64,000 nt of DNA from Cryptomeria japonica (taxonomy: Eukaryota > Streptophyta > Pinopsida > Cupressales > Cupressaceae): positions 26,669,406 through 26,733,405 of the forward strand of contig NC_081409.1 in the NCBI RefSeq assembly GCF_030272615.1. Reading direction: 5' to 3'. Below the pieces are notes generated by a model. It made no database searches and was not told where the DNA came from. It saw nothing but the letters and a program-made list of their open reading frames with translations. This document shows positions 46,621 to 58,189 of the stretch, piece by piece. Made by a program: the position numbers and the translations under genes. How positions within the stretch are numbered: the first letter of the stretch is position 1; each line of letters opens with the position of its first letter.

Positions 46621-49176
46621 TGTGGCAACTTGAACATTGTTGCCTACTTCTGGTAAGGGCTATTTCCAGCTATAAATTTCAGAATCCACAGTATTAGACT
46701 GTTGGTCATTTCTATTCAACCAAGAAATCCAGTTGTTACAATTCTAACAAAGTCAGATTTTTATCCCAGTAGAATCCTGTTGATGTATTTAAAGTCCCTA
46801 CTACTATGCGATTCTGTAAAATGCATCACTTGCGACACATAGCAGACTTTCAGCAAAACCCTTGGCAACAGAGCCATGTTCCTCAGCTCATCTCAGGGCT
46901 GTAGGTAAGGGTCTGATGTCATTTTGGCTGTTGGAAAACTAAAGTTTTGGATTAGTTCCCATAGCTGCCTTCTTGTCCTTAGGAAACTCCCTAACTCTCC
47001 ATTGCTACACAGTGGATTCCATATCTACAACTAACACCCCTGGCCTGCTGCACATCTTACAACATGTACAGCCCCATTTAGTTCATATTTTTTTTGAGAT
47101 CTCCTGAATGCTCTATTTTTTATCCTTTGGTGCATTTAATCCTCAGCCCTTTTCCATATGCCACTACTGAACTGCGTTATGGCAAGAGACTCTCTATGGG
47201 TTAGGACCAAGAAGCTTTATTGAGGATAAATAGAGATACCATGAACTTAGTCCCAATGGAATTTTATTCTAAACAATTGATAGATGCATCATATGCTCAA
47301 AATGCTTCTGTACGGTCCTAGTTTTGGCATCATATTATTCAGGTGGAGTAACTATTCTCCAATGATATGGACGCATATACATAAATATATAGTGCGTACA
47401 TGTACAATGATATATTTAGAGTTGGAATCTGTTATCTTGAGCAGTTCTTGTTACTTTTGTGTTCTCAATTTTATATTTGTGAGTTTAAGTGCTGTGGTCT
47501 CAAGGGTATATGGTAATCTATTAGTTCCAAATTGTCTAGAATTTATGTAAATTTAACCGTTTGATTTGAATGATTTCTTTTTGATTTGATGTCTTTAGGG
47601 ATTTAAGGACAACAATTAGAATTGACCGGAGATATTTGTTTCCTGTTGGCATAGGTGAGAAGAGCATGGTGGGAAATGTTATTTAACAGAAGTCGGAGGA
47701 AAGAAGTCTGGATAAGATTGTCAATTTGCTTTTAATACTAGCATATCTGACGTAACGTATGCATATTTGTTTGGTTAATACCTACCAAATCGGCTTGGAA
47801 AGCCATGCAATAAGAATTGCCGAATGCTCTTTTGTATATGTATTGCACGCTGAAAGATGGCATATACTTTAATGATAACCATTTAAAACTACCTCAGCAA
47901 ATCTTCAATAAATACAGTGAAAAAAGAGTGCATTTTATTTGCATATTTTCAATTCAAAATTTCAAACAATTAAATTGCATGAAAATTATATGCACGTCTA
48001 ACTCTGTATGCGTTCAGTTTCATTTCTGTGTATTAAGTATACCAGTTTTAATCTTTTCCTTGTTGAAACGGGACTGATTCCTTTTGCATAGTGTTTTCCT
48101 TTTATTGATTTTTACTAGTCCATGATTTAAAAAACTTGAATATATATCTGAGATATAAAAGATATATGTTTGGCATCCTTACTTGAGGTAGATTCATACC
48201 AGAAGGCTGTCGTGAGTACATGGATGTGCTACATTATTTTGCATGGACTTTTATTTTTATTGGTTTTTACATCCATGATTTAAAACTTGAATAATTATCT
48301 GAAATATGAAAGAAACGTATTTGACATCTTTCCTTGAAGTAGATTCACACCAAAAATGGCGAGACAGTTGTTTAGTTTCCTAAGAGGCAGGAACTGTAGA
48401 AACAACACATTTGGCTATTTTGCTAATATAAGTTTGGTAACAATTAGATTGTAGATAGTGTATGATACGAATCTTATGTGTAAATCTTGGGGACAAGTGA
48501 ACGTGCACATCTGAACATCCCCAAGATTGGGAATGTCGTAGAGCAAATCTCTCTCTTTTTTAAATGTATTATATATTAGTTGTTTAAAGAGTATATTATT
48601 CTGTTCAAAAAATTAATGGAGTCGCACTCCAAAGATTATGCAAGTTAAAGTCTTAAACGAACAAACCGAAACACAAAAGAAGCAGATAAATTGCTAAGAA
48701 GTAAGAGTTATAGATCCAGCAGGAGATGTAGACAGCTCACAGTCATCAGGCTTGCCCAGAATAGGTTGTCAATTGTAGAAAATTTTGGGTAATGGTTACA
48801 ATAAAACTTAAAAGTATGTGATCAATTAGAGAGATTTTTTTTTTTCTTTCAGTAATATTTGGTATTATATTAATTAGCAGAAAAAGGTACATTTCAAGTA
48901 TGAAATTTAACAGAAGAGTCGAGGCAAACCCTACAACCTCGGCTAATTAAGTCCACCATTACCACAGCACAGACTACCCAAGAGCAGAGAACACAACAAG
49001 GGCAGGCTCCAAAACGTGCAGTGCCCATGGACCTACTAAGCCTCGAAGTTTACATACATATAAACATAAAACCCCCATTTTCAGATTTCAAAGGGTTCCT
49101 CAATGAACCCTAAACTATGACATTCAGACTTCGAAACACAAAAAAACCAAAGAACAATCTAAAATGGCCACACCAG
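46621..49176. other. No recognised feature
   Basis: AT-rich intergenic sequence. Two similar stretches near 48,110-48,200 and 48,255-48,345 (CCATGATTTAAAA ... ACTTGAATA, then TTTG(G/A)CATC) form a worn direct repeat of about 145 bp spacing. The part directly left of 49,177 could be the 3' untranslated region of the minus-strand gene that ends there. Confidence 0.4.
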
Positions 49177-49762
49177 CTAGGTCTTCCGCATTTTCCCCAT
49201 CGAGCCGCTAAGCTCTTGGTCCTCCGGGTCATCCTTTTTCTTTTTTCCACGCACATTGTCCTGTTCTAGTCGCAGAGTCTTCCGTACCAGCTCCCGAGCA
49301 TTCAAGAAATCCATTTGATTCGCAACCCATTTGGGCTTCAGCTCGGTGCTTGTCTTGGTTGCCAAACACGCTCCAAATGAGAAACGGTTGCACTGGTGTC
49401 TTCACATAGCCAAATTGACTCCAATCTCCATGATGAGCCCACAAACCCACACTAGTTTACGCAATTGCCAGAATTACAATAATTCCGCCACGCCACTCCA
49501 GCTTCACACACTTCTCCATTGCTCTCAACACTTCCTCCTTGGATTCCAATTCCAGTCCCCAGGCCATAAAGGCAGAAGCAATGTCAATGTTGGAGCGATT
49601 GCGATGTTCCGACTTCAAAAATTCTTCACCCAAAATCAATTCTATAATCTGCCAGAAAAGAGGTTCGTCAATTTTAAAAACACTGTGAAGCCTCTTCTCT
49701 GTAATTTTGCCACGGAAGCATTGTTGCTGTCTCATTGTGACCAGTGTAAAATTCGCCTCCAT
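49177..49762 (-). pseudogene. Unrecognised gene A, paralogue of gene B
   Basis: The 101-codon minus frame (49,762-49,457) begins MEANFTLVTMRQQQCFRGKI and contains RLHSVFK, ILGEEF, HRNRSN and FMAW. About 36 of its first 82 residues are identical to gene B at 51,690. A second frame (about 49,375-49,177) encodes ELKPKWVANQMDFLNAREL and ends in a basic, acidic tail (RGKKKKDDPEDQE); it is in another phase, so a frameshift or an unseen intron lies between. I do not know this family. The conserved block looks like a small globular domain (about 80 residues); the tail suggests nuclear location. It could be an accessory gene of a DNA transposon or a fast-evolving host gene family. Confidence 0.55.
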
Positions 49763-50900
49763 GGTACCTGTCTCCCACCCTCAGCTCAAAGCATCAACTC
49801 ATGGAAATGACGTGAGACAGTTGTTCAGTCGGGGTATAAAAGTGGGTCTCACACATGATCGCCCTACTCGGCTAAATTTGCTCAACCGTACACCAAAAAC
49901 ATAATGAAAAAAATCTCATAAATATTCACATTAAACATAACATCTTTAAGGCCATACATGTATCCATTACGAAAAAAAACATAAAACATTGCAGAACATT
50001 TGGAAATATTAAAACATGCATTTACGAAATAAACATATTTCAACGTGGACACTTTCACGTGCAACCATGCCAAAGAGTGGGCCCCTCTAACAAAATTAAA
50101 GAGTAACTGTAAAATTTTTAAAGATGACCAAGTTTTTGTTATGCGGCCTCAACCGCCAATAAAACAAGCATAACATAAACATTAATATTGCCAACACGAC
50201 ACGCGTAGACCCAACCGCGACCCTTCACACAACACATTTTGGTTGGTTTGGGTCCACGTCGGCGCCGCGACACCTCCTTCCCCTTGCACAGTTCCCAACA
50301 CTGTCGCCTGTGTACAACTCGTCCTGTCTCCTTCACGTTTCTTCAGGGCAACTCCCACCTACAACGATGACAAAAACCGTGTAAGGCCACCAAATTCCGA
50401 CCAAAAACAATCAAATCAGGCTTAAATGAATTACTTTTGCAGATTCAATGGACAAACAATGCAAATTCAAATTTCAAATTCGAAACAACACATTAAAAAG
50501 GGGGAAACCACGCAATCCATGTATAAAACAAAAATTCTCATCTCATTGCAAGAGTCGGATTTGAAAGAAATACACTGCAAGAGATAAACATAAAGCAAAA
50601 ACACGGAGTGGCAAACACACACACCAGTCGATCGGATTCAACAAAAGCACACGGGTATTGTTCTTGTTACCATACATATTTTTCTACATCACACTATTAT
50701 TTCACATTTTCTCATTTACGAACTGTATAAACTGTAACGTTTAATCCGAAACATTTCAAAGCATTCCCAAGCATTCCCAAAAACCATTGACAAGCATTCC
50801 TAGAAACCATTCCCACTAAAATTTATGTATTTTGTTACTTTTAAATTAAAAACATTGAGAAATATGATGCTTACCAAAAATTTGTCACACATACACATAT
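49763..50900. other. Spacer between genes A and B
   Basis: Contains a GC-rich stretch (50,200-50,300) and a small repeat of GCATTCCCAAG near 50,760-50,820. No gene recognised. It would hold the promoter of gene A. Confidence 0.4.
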
Positions 50901-50904
50901 TCAT

Positions 50905-51690
50905 TTAGTCCCGCATTCGCTTCTTTTGCTTGGGCGAGGGGACGTAGTCTTCATCATCGTCGGACTCCTTAGGAACCCCTGGTACGTCGTACCAATAACC
51001 AATGTCATTTCCCGCCTCAGCTGCATCTCCCAACGTTCCCTCTCCTGCCACTTCACTTGCACCTCTCGACATTCCCTCACCTCCTGCCTCACCTGCACCT
51101 CCCGACATTACCGCCTCACTTGCACCTCCCGACGTTCCCTCGCCTCCTGCCTCACCTGCACCTCCCAATGTTCCCTCACCTCCTACCTCACCTGCACCAC
51201 CCGACGTTCTTTCATCTGCCTTCTTCCTCTCAATGAGCCACATCTCCAGCATCGTCCATCCGAGTGTGGTTTCGATAGACCTTGCCTTGCGGTCCGTCCC
51301 CACTTCCCATCAAAGGAAGGGGAAAAAAGTAGGAACCCCACGACTCGGTTCTCGCTTAGGCACTTCAAACCCAAGCCCTGGAACAACCGTTAGGACAAGT
51401 TCATCGAGATTGATCATCCATTCATCGTCCACAATTTATTTCAACAAGCATTTAACTTTCTCTGAACTTTTCCCAATCTGCCGAGCCCAAGCCATCAACA
51501 TGGCCACGATGTTTGCATTCGTCCGGTACCGGTGATCTGTGTTCATGAAACAATCACCCAGAAACAATTTCAAGTACCGAAGAAATCTGTCATCCTCGAA
51601 CTTGAATACGGCCTTCAACCTTTTATCGGTGATCTTACCCCTAAAGGCCAGTTTTTGTTTCGTTGTGTAAAGGGTGAAGGTGGCTTCCAT
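50905..51690 (-). pseudogene. Unrecognised gene B, paralogue of gene A, with GGAGE repeats
   Basis: One minus-strand reading frame of 262 codons runs from MEATFTLYTTKQKLAFRGKI (51,690) to 50,905 with only two internal stop codons, near 51,436 and 51,312. Order: the ~80-residue domain shared with gene A (FRGKITDKRLKAVFKF, FLGDCF, DHRYRTN, MLMAWA), a linker (DELVLTVVPGLGFEVPKREP), a helix (ETTLGWTMLEMWLIERKKAD), then about eight GGAGEAGGEGTS-type repeats and an acidic/basic end (SDDDEDYVPSPKQKKRMRD) that looks like a nuclear signal. An upstream in-frame extension to 51,738 is possible, but MEATF matches the start of gene A. Two stops in an otherwise open frame suggest a young pseudogene. Function unknown. 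Confidence 0.55.
51040..51215 (-). repeat. Coding tandem repeats in gene B
   Basis: On the plus strand words of the type CTCACCTGCACCTCCCGACGTTCCCTCGCC recur with unit lengths of roughly 36-45 bp. They keep the reading frame of gene B and give Gly/Ala/Glu repeats. Confidence 0.8.
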
Positions 51691-51900
51691 GTCTTCTGCA
51701 AACACTACACACGTCGGGTGCACATATGAAGAAACCACCTAGATTAATGCAAGGAATGTTTTTTTAACTAACTGAAAGTATATCCGGCCAACACATTAAA
51801 TAGCAACTTCATTGCTTTGGCTTACATGTTTTTTTAATAATTGCCTCCAGATTTATTCTCTCTCTCTGTCTTGTTTCATTTATTGAGCAATTAATAATTG

Positions 51901-52200
51901 TGTCCCTTTGCAATTGCCATGCATATACAATTAATACATGCACAATTGTATACGAGGTGGTTGCCACCTTTCACCCTTTGCAATTGCCATGCGTATACAA
52001 TTAATACATGCACAGGTGTATAGGAGGTGATTGCCAACTTTCACCCTTCGCAATTGCCATGCATATACGATTAATACATGCACAATTGTACACGAGGTGC
52101 CTGCCAACTTTTACCCTTCGCAATTGCCATGCGTATACAATTAATACACACACAATTGTATACGAGGTGGGTGCCAGCTTTCACCCTTCGCCATGTATAC
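51901..52200 (+). repeat. 70-bp minisatellite, four full units
   Basis: The word CAATTGCCATGC followed by (A/G)TATAC(A/G)ATTAATACA starts at 51,911, 51,981, 52,051 and 52,121, exactly 70 bp apart; a truncated fifth unit follows near 52,187. Units differ by a few bases each. Confidence 0.95.
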
Positions 52201-52274
52201 AACTGAGTTGGCTCCCTTCTATCAGCAGATGGGGTCCACATAGATATGGGCTCCAGTTATGTATTAATACCTTT

Positions 52275-52620
52275 AAGAACACACACACACACATATTTAT
52301 ATATATATGCATACACACACTCACACACATACATATACACATATATTTATATATACACAAATAAGTGTATATATACACACACACACACATATACACACAC
52401 GTGATTATATATAAAGTCAGATATATATGCATACATTTATACATTGAAACATATTTCCGTATATGTGTGTGTGTGACTGATACACACACACACATGTGAT
52501 TATATATAAAGTCAGATATATATGCATACATTTATACATTGAAACATATTTGCGTATATATGTGTCTGTGAGTATGTGTGTGTGAGTATTTATGTATGTG
52601 TGTGTGTGTGTGACTACATG
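52275..52620. repeat. Mixed (CA)n/(TA)n microsatellites with a 96-bp duplication
   Basis: CA, TA and TG dinucleotide runs; a block of about 65 bp (GTGATTATATATAAAGTCAG onward) occurs at 52,401 and again at 52,497. Confidence 0.85.
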
Positions 52621-52898
52621 CATCACTATTCATACATATATATGTCTGTCAATCCGTAGAATGACATACGACTTACTGTGCAATTGCAGACCAATTCAAT
52701 ATTTGCATTCACAGACATGTACAAGTGTTTTGCAATTTCATACCAATCTAATCTTTGAATTCAAATAACATGTAGAAATGCATGCCAATTACTCTACATG
52801 TATGTATATACATATGATAATGTGCATGTATGTATATACAGATTAAAGTAATGTTTTGAGGTCACATGCAAAGTTTGTAATATTTAGCATGATGCAGA

Positions 52899-53710
52899 TT
52901 GACAATTATACATTCCAGACAACGCACATGGATACAACAAAGCGTGGAAATGTCAAACATAGATCAATGCTATCAGATTGTAAAAAAATATCAATATGAG
53001 AGGCAAAACTATCTCAAGGTCCACGAGATTCTAACAAGTGAAAGTCTTGTCGAAACCCTATCTATAGACGATGTTGATTATGAAATCTTGAACTATCTTC
53101 GTGAAAATTTTCCCACCTCACACTCTGTTATTCCATTCACAGAATGGCCTGTTAACATCCCATATCCTTGAATCCGAGCACAACAAGAGTGGTTAGCCAG
53201 ACATGGTCATCATGTTGACCAATTCTTTCTTTGTCCATACCCCTGTGATAATTTTGTCTTCCCCACAAGATCTTATTTCTTTTCAAAATTATTCAAACTC
53301 AGCCTCCAATCATGGCAAACCAACTATATCAATAGATTTTTCTTAGATAACTATGGTCCTCAAGTTTGAGAATGCTCTCAAAACCTGTCTTGGCAACGCC
53401 TGCTTCATACAGTAGTGGATGAACAAATCCCATCGTGGATTTTTACCAAAATATACATCCAACCTAAGATATTTTCAAAATTATTCAAACTCAGCCTCCA
53501 ATCATGGCAAACCAGCTATATCAATAGATTTTTCTTAGAAAACTATGGTCCTCAAGTCTGAGAATGCTCTCAAAACCTGTCTTGGCAACGCCTGCTTCAT
53601 ACAATAGTGGATGAACAAATCCCATCGTGGATTTTTACCAAAATATACATCCAACCTAATTGTAAGCCAAGCACCCCTTCCCGTCTATACAGTCAAGTAA
53701 TTCTTTGTTA
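52899..53710 (+). pseudogene. Decayed unknown reading frame with in-frame duplication
   Basis: One plus frame stays protein-like from MSNIDQCYQIVKKYQYERQN (ATG at 52,950) through IRAQQEWLARHGHHVDQFFL to about 53,710, broken by three stops, two of which are copies of the same one. A 192-bp (64-codon) stretch (about 53,281-53,467) is repeated in tandem at 53,473-53,659, keeping frame. Both units read SLQSWQT.YINRFFL and LSWQRLLHT.VDEQIPSW. I do not recognise the family. It lies 0.4 kb upstream of the pogo-like transposase and on the same strand. Confidence 0.45.
53281..53662 (+). repeat. 192-bp tandem duplication
   Basis: Two units with only a handful of differences (for example CCAACTATATC against CCAGCTATATC), so it is recent compared with the surrounding decay. 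Confidence 0.95.
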
Positions 53711-54107
53711 AGCACACAGTATAGCTACACCCCCACATCTAGAAGACCAGAAGGTTTCAACCCTGAATCCATATCGGAATATGTGTCCAATACAAAAAAT
53801 AACAAAACAAGTGTCCAATAAAAAAAACAATAAAACAATTGCTGAAATTTTGAGTTTTGTAAAAGGGAACCATAGTCCTACTGTTCAAGCCTCGCTGACT
53901 TGTTGCACCTTGTTGTCATTCAATCTGTAATTGCACATTCATTCCATATCAAGCATCACTGTTGGCACTAATCAACACTCATCGATTTACAAAATGACAC
54001 GGTTAGTCGGTTTGATCTCAGAGTATTCGGATTCAAAAGAGTATAGCTGATATTAATCGTTCTTTCCATGGCTAACATTCATGTTCATGTTGTTCTATGC
54101 AGACAAG
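53711..54107. other. Upstream region of the transposase
   Basis: Non-coding; TTCTATGCAG/A just before the start codon resembles a splice acceptor, so an upstream non-coding exon is possible. Confidence 0.35.
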
Positions 54108-56657
54108 ATGCCTCCTCGTGCTTCAAAGAGACCAGCATGCGCAAGGGTGTGTTCACAAAAAAGGGGTGTCACTTTCAATGTTGAAGCAAAAGCCCCGCCT
54201 CTCGTTCAGACGCAGACAAACCCTATACCCCCAACAACAGACGATCCAAATGAACGTCCTATCCCGACCACAGTGGACGAACCTAGTTCACCTTCAATTA
54301 CAAGAAAAGTAACAATGCAACAAAAGTTGTGGTCGGCAATAGACATGGAAGGTGCACTCCAAGATGTTGAGGACAATGACATGTCCATACGAGGTGCATT
54401 AAGGAAGTGGGGCATCCCAACTGCAACATTGTCAAAATGGTTGGGTGGTCTGACCACCACATCCAAGAAAGGTCCACCAACCATCCTCACGTATCAAGAA
54501 AAAGAGGAGATTATGCAGTGGTGCCAAGAGATGGTTGGCCGTGGTCATGGTCTTGAAATCATAAACTTGAAGGCAGTTGTCTCTAAGATTTGTGAGGGTA
54601 GACCAACCCCTTTCAAGGATGGCATGCCTGACAACTCATGGTGGTTTGGATTCAAGGCCAGACATCGTGAACTCAGCTTGCAGACGATCGAAGGCCTCAA
54701 CAAAGACCAGACACTGTGTCTTAGACTAGCAGTTGTTTCTGCTTTTTAAGAGACATTGTCAAAAGCATATGCTGCTAATCCATATGGTCTTGCCCGCATT
54801 TTGAAATGTGATGAAACATGAGTTATGGCTGACAGAAATGGGGCAATGAGGGTGCTTGCGAGGAAAGGAAGCCAGAACGTGTCTTATATACTTTCAAAGA
54901 GCCGTGAGTGGATCACAATTCTTTGTTGCATTAATGCTTCCGGACGAAGCATTCCAGGGTTCTACCTGTTCAAAGGCAAGAGGCGGTTACAAAATTACAT
55001 AGCTAAATGCGAACCTGGTGCTTGCATGGTAGCGCAACAACATGCATGGATGACCAAGGAACTATCCATGAGTTGGTTGCACCACTTCAAGCACTCTGTC
55101 CTTGGGGGTGTATCACCAACTAACAAGTGCTTGTTGATATTCGACGACCACGACAGCCATGTTGCATTGCCAACCATCCAGGAGGCAAGGATGTTGGGCA
55201 TAGACTTGTTGACATTTCCAAATTGTAGCCACTCGATGTGAGTGTATTCTCTCCATTCAAAACATACTTCAAATTGGAAAGAGCTGCATGGATAGCAAGG
55301 TTCCCCAATCTAGAAATCAGGAGGGTTGAACTGATAGAATTGAGCAGCAAGTATTTGGCCAAGGCATTGACCATTTCAAACATTGTTGCGGGATTCAAAA
55401 GGATGGAGATATGGCCCCTCAATCTCGATGCCCTCACCCAAGACATGCAACCCAACACCACATTCCACATTAATGATGGGGAAGATGCATCTGCAATGCA
55501 AAACATGCTTAGCCTTTTAGGAGTCCATGTCTCCCCAGAAGTGATTGCAGAAAACATTGCAGCCTTCCGTCAAACAGATTCAACTGCACAAGTTGACATG
55601 GAACAGGTAGCCACCAACATTGATGAAGCTGCAGTTGACACTTTGGACGAGAGTCTTGGCTTTCCATCTGAGCGAATTACACCATCCTGGGTGGTGGAAG
55701 GGGCGGCGAATCTCGGTGTTGAGTTGGAAGGCGAAGACGGATGGGGGACATCTAGCTTGCCTTCACCACCAGAAGGTGTCATTTTGGAAATGGCGCATTA
55801 CTATGCAGATTGTGGTGACTCTGATAGCGGAAACGATGCAGGTTTGACGCAAGAAGCAACACAAGATTGTAATGTGGAAGAGGAGAGCTTGATGTCACAA
55901 GTAAGTGAGATGCCTCAATCATAACAGCAAAACACACTTTCACGATTCTTAAAGTTGCCCGTTCACATTGTGAACCAGAGAAGTGGTAGGTGGCTTCAAC
56001 TGACATCTGTTTGGCACGGGAAGGGCAGTCGATAACTTCTGATGAGTTCATCGAGGGTGTCGAGTCGAGTTTGCAGAGACGAGGAGTAGAGAAATAGAGG
56101 AGGGGAAACAAAGAAAGAGAGCAAATAAAAGAAAACAAGGCAGCAAGTTTGTTGGCCAAAGAACTAATGCACTGTTGAGAAAGGAGAAGGTGATCTTGTG
56201 GCAAGAAAAGGAAAGGCTGAAGGAATTAGAGAAGAAGGAAAAGGTTGAAAAACTGTAGCGAGATAATGCAAGGAAGGAACACGAAGTTGAGGAAAGGTCA
56301 ATCTCAGAGAAGGTCCATGAGTTGGCAAGAAAGAAGTTGTTGAACAGTGAGTCCGGTCCGTCCATGCCTTTTCTCGACCGAAACCTTGTTATGCAGGATC
56401 TAATTAACACAATGTTGCCCAACTTTCCAATAGGCATGAATTATTCACCTACTTCCCCATCGCCTACTTTTCCTAGTACTTTGAAATATATTGCAGGGGT
56501 GCCACCATATGGTGCCAGCCTCGGATATTGCAGCCCAATGCCACTTGAATTGAATACAAGTGAGTCAATTGATGTTGACGAGAACATGGCACCCGTTGCA
56601 GCATCGAGGCCATCAGGCTCAAGGCCAAGAATTTTTTTGCCTCGTTTTTTCAATTGA
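54108..56657 (+). pseudogene. pogo/CENP-B-like DDE transposase, decayed
   Basis: The N-terminal part (ATG 54,108) has a helix-turn-helix MSIRGALRKWGIPTATLSKW and a CENP-B-like second DNA-binding region (ILTYQEKEEIMQWCQEMVGR, then DNSWWFGFKARHRELS). The DDE core follows: first Asp in ILKCDET (54,810), second in LLIFDDHDSHV (55,143), third in PLDVSVFSPFKTYF (55,235). The C-terminal half has FKRMEIWPLNLDAL, typical of the family (GF...GI.P.N...), then acidic sequence and a charged coiled coil (about 56,170-56,300). There are two in-frame stops (54,747 and 54,819), a frame change from a small deletion just before the third Asp, and more stops in the tail. The transposase would cut and paste its own element at TA sites. 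No terminal inverted repeats were found. Confidence 0.85.
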
Positions 56658-56787
56658 AGTTTAAGAAGAAATTTTGGATAATAGTTCTTGTTCAATTTTG
56701 ATTGATACTTACACACAATGTGTGGAAATTGATGTAATAGAGACAGTGGTAGACATATTGATTGGTGACATAAAGGTAATGGGATGA

Positions 56788-57060
56788 TTGAGTGTTTCTA
56801 CCAATTTGAATACTTTATTATGTGTCAATGGTTTCAATTGTTTAAGGGTTGCAAGGTTTCAATGGTTTCAATGTTTGAATGACTCAAATGCTTTCAATGG
56901 TTACATGTACATTCAATGCTTAATTGGTTTGCGTAGTTCAAGTGCTCCAATGTTTGAATGTCTCAAATGCTTTCATATGTTACGTTTATATTCAATGCTT
57001 GAATGGTTTGCAGAGTCCAATGGTTTCGGGTTGGAAAGGGAAGTTTGATATGTTGGTACA
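56788..57060 (-). repeat. ATTGAAAC-type repeats, inverted relative to 58.2-59.6 kb
   Basis: Words such as GGTTTCAATG and ATTCAATGCTT recur here. Their reverse complements (CATTGAAACC, AAGCATTGAATGTACAT) dominate 58,190-59,640, so the two clusters face each other around a 1.1-kb centre. Confidence 0.6.
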
Positions 57061-57299
57061 ATTCACATTTAATGGGATGATTGAGCAAAGGTGTGAACAA
57101 CTACATGCTACAATTTTCATTTATTGAATGGTGTTTATGGCAATAGTTATGATGTATCAATTTAGCACAATCGAGTTGGGTGCCCAACTCGAAACCTTGC
57201 CAATTGAACACCTCAAAAACCTTGCCATTGGTGTGAGGTGTCGAAATTGTGCCATTTTGTACCATCAACGGAGGTTGTTGCGTGGCATTTTTTCTACAC

Positions 57300-57520
57300 C
57301 ACCACCCAATCCACCAAGCTCTCCCTCCATACTTCCTCCGACCACTTTGAAAATTTCCTTACAGTGCCATTAACTACGCCTCACCTCACCTTCCATGCAT
57401 TCAGGTACTCCAACGAGGACACACAATTGTTTGAAAATCTTAATACTTTTGAATTGTGATGCACCCAATCCACCAAGCTCTCCCTCCATACTTCCTCTGA
57501 CCACTTTGATAATTGAAGAG
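57300..57520. repeat. Short direct repeat, about 160 bp apart
   Basis: CACCCAATCCACCAAGCTCT followed by CCCTCCATACTTCCTC occurs near 57,304 and 57,464 and continues with ACCACTTTGA. On the minus strand both read KWSEEVWRESLVDWV, so it may be a duplicated piece of a decayed coding region. Confidence 0.75.
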
Positions 57521-57549
57521 CACGCAGGTTTTCAAACAATGACATCTCC

Positions 57550-57756
57550 TCATTGTTTGGGAGTAAGAGAAGTGCAAAACAAGATAAAGGTGTTTTTTGT
57601 GAATCTAGCACATAGAGGATCAAAGTTGTTTGAACTTAATTGTTCAACTCGCCTAAGAACTATTTCATATTGAGTAAGGTCCTTGGGTTCTTGTACAATT
57701 TCTGCAGGGTTGGATGCTTCTTGTTCCAATTGTTGACGTATTGGACCAATCATCAT
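57550..57756 (-). pseudogene. Possible exon remnant, unrecognised
   Basis: A 68-codon minus frame with protein-like composition (GPIRQQLEQEASNPAEIVQE, DLTQYEIVLRRVEQLSSNN). No family recognised. It could be a downstream exon of the orphan gene at 60.1 kb (same strand, 2.2 kb away), but no splice signs link them. Confidence 0.25.
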
Positions 57757-57820
57757 ATTACATGTGAATGGAGATCAAAGCACACAATGACCTAGTTATA
57801 GCCAGGTCAATGGAGTACTT

Positions 57821-57900
57821 GGGCAGAGGTCAAAGTTGGTCTCTCAGTCCACGTGGCATGACACGTTGTCCCTAAAGTTAGGGTGCACACGTACTGGATC
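57821..57900 (+). promoter_or_regulatory. G-box-bearing repeat, left copy
   Basis: GGTCAAAGTTGGTCTCTC, then GTCCACGTGGC (G-box CACGTG at 57,850-57,855) and AAAGTTAGGGTGCACACG match a second copy at 60,567-60,634 in the same orientation. Confidence 0.5.
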
Positions 57901-57904
57901 CTCA

Positions 57905-58115
57905 CACCAATGTATATACATGTTCAAGCACATATGTATATATATGTACATGCACATTCGTATATACATGTACATACATACATAAATGTGCATGTCCATA
58001 TAGTGAACGTATTCAAATTTGAGTTGTAAGTCATGTAGATTCATACATGTACATACATAGACATGTGCATACACGTGTAAATACATAGACACGTGCATAC
58101 ACATTTTCACATACA
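57905..58115. repeat. ACATACATGT-type simple repeat
   Basis: Degenerate TACATGTACATACATA-like sequence rich in ATG/CAT words; minus-strand open frames of Met/Cys/Tyr are by-products. Confidence 0.7.
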
Positions 58116-58189
58116 TGCCACTGTTCATGTCTAAGGGTTTGAGGGTTTCTAATTTACTGCTTATGCATTATTCGAAAGAAACGGTACTA

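Noticed and set aside
49331-49810. 159-codon plus-strand frame
   Set aside because: It is the antisense of gene A, whose minus-strand frame is supported by its paralogue.
50926-51535. Pro/Ser/Ala-rich plus-strand frames of 155 and 177 codons
   Set aside because: They are antisense to gene B, whose frame is supported by similarity to gene A and by in-frame repeats.
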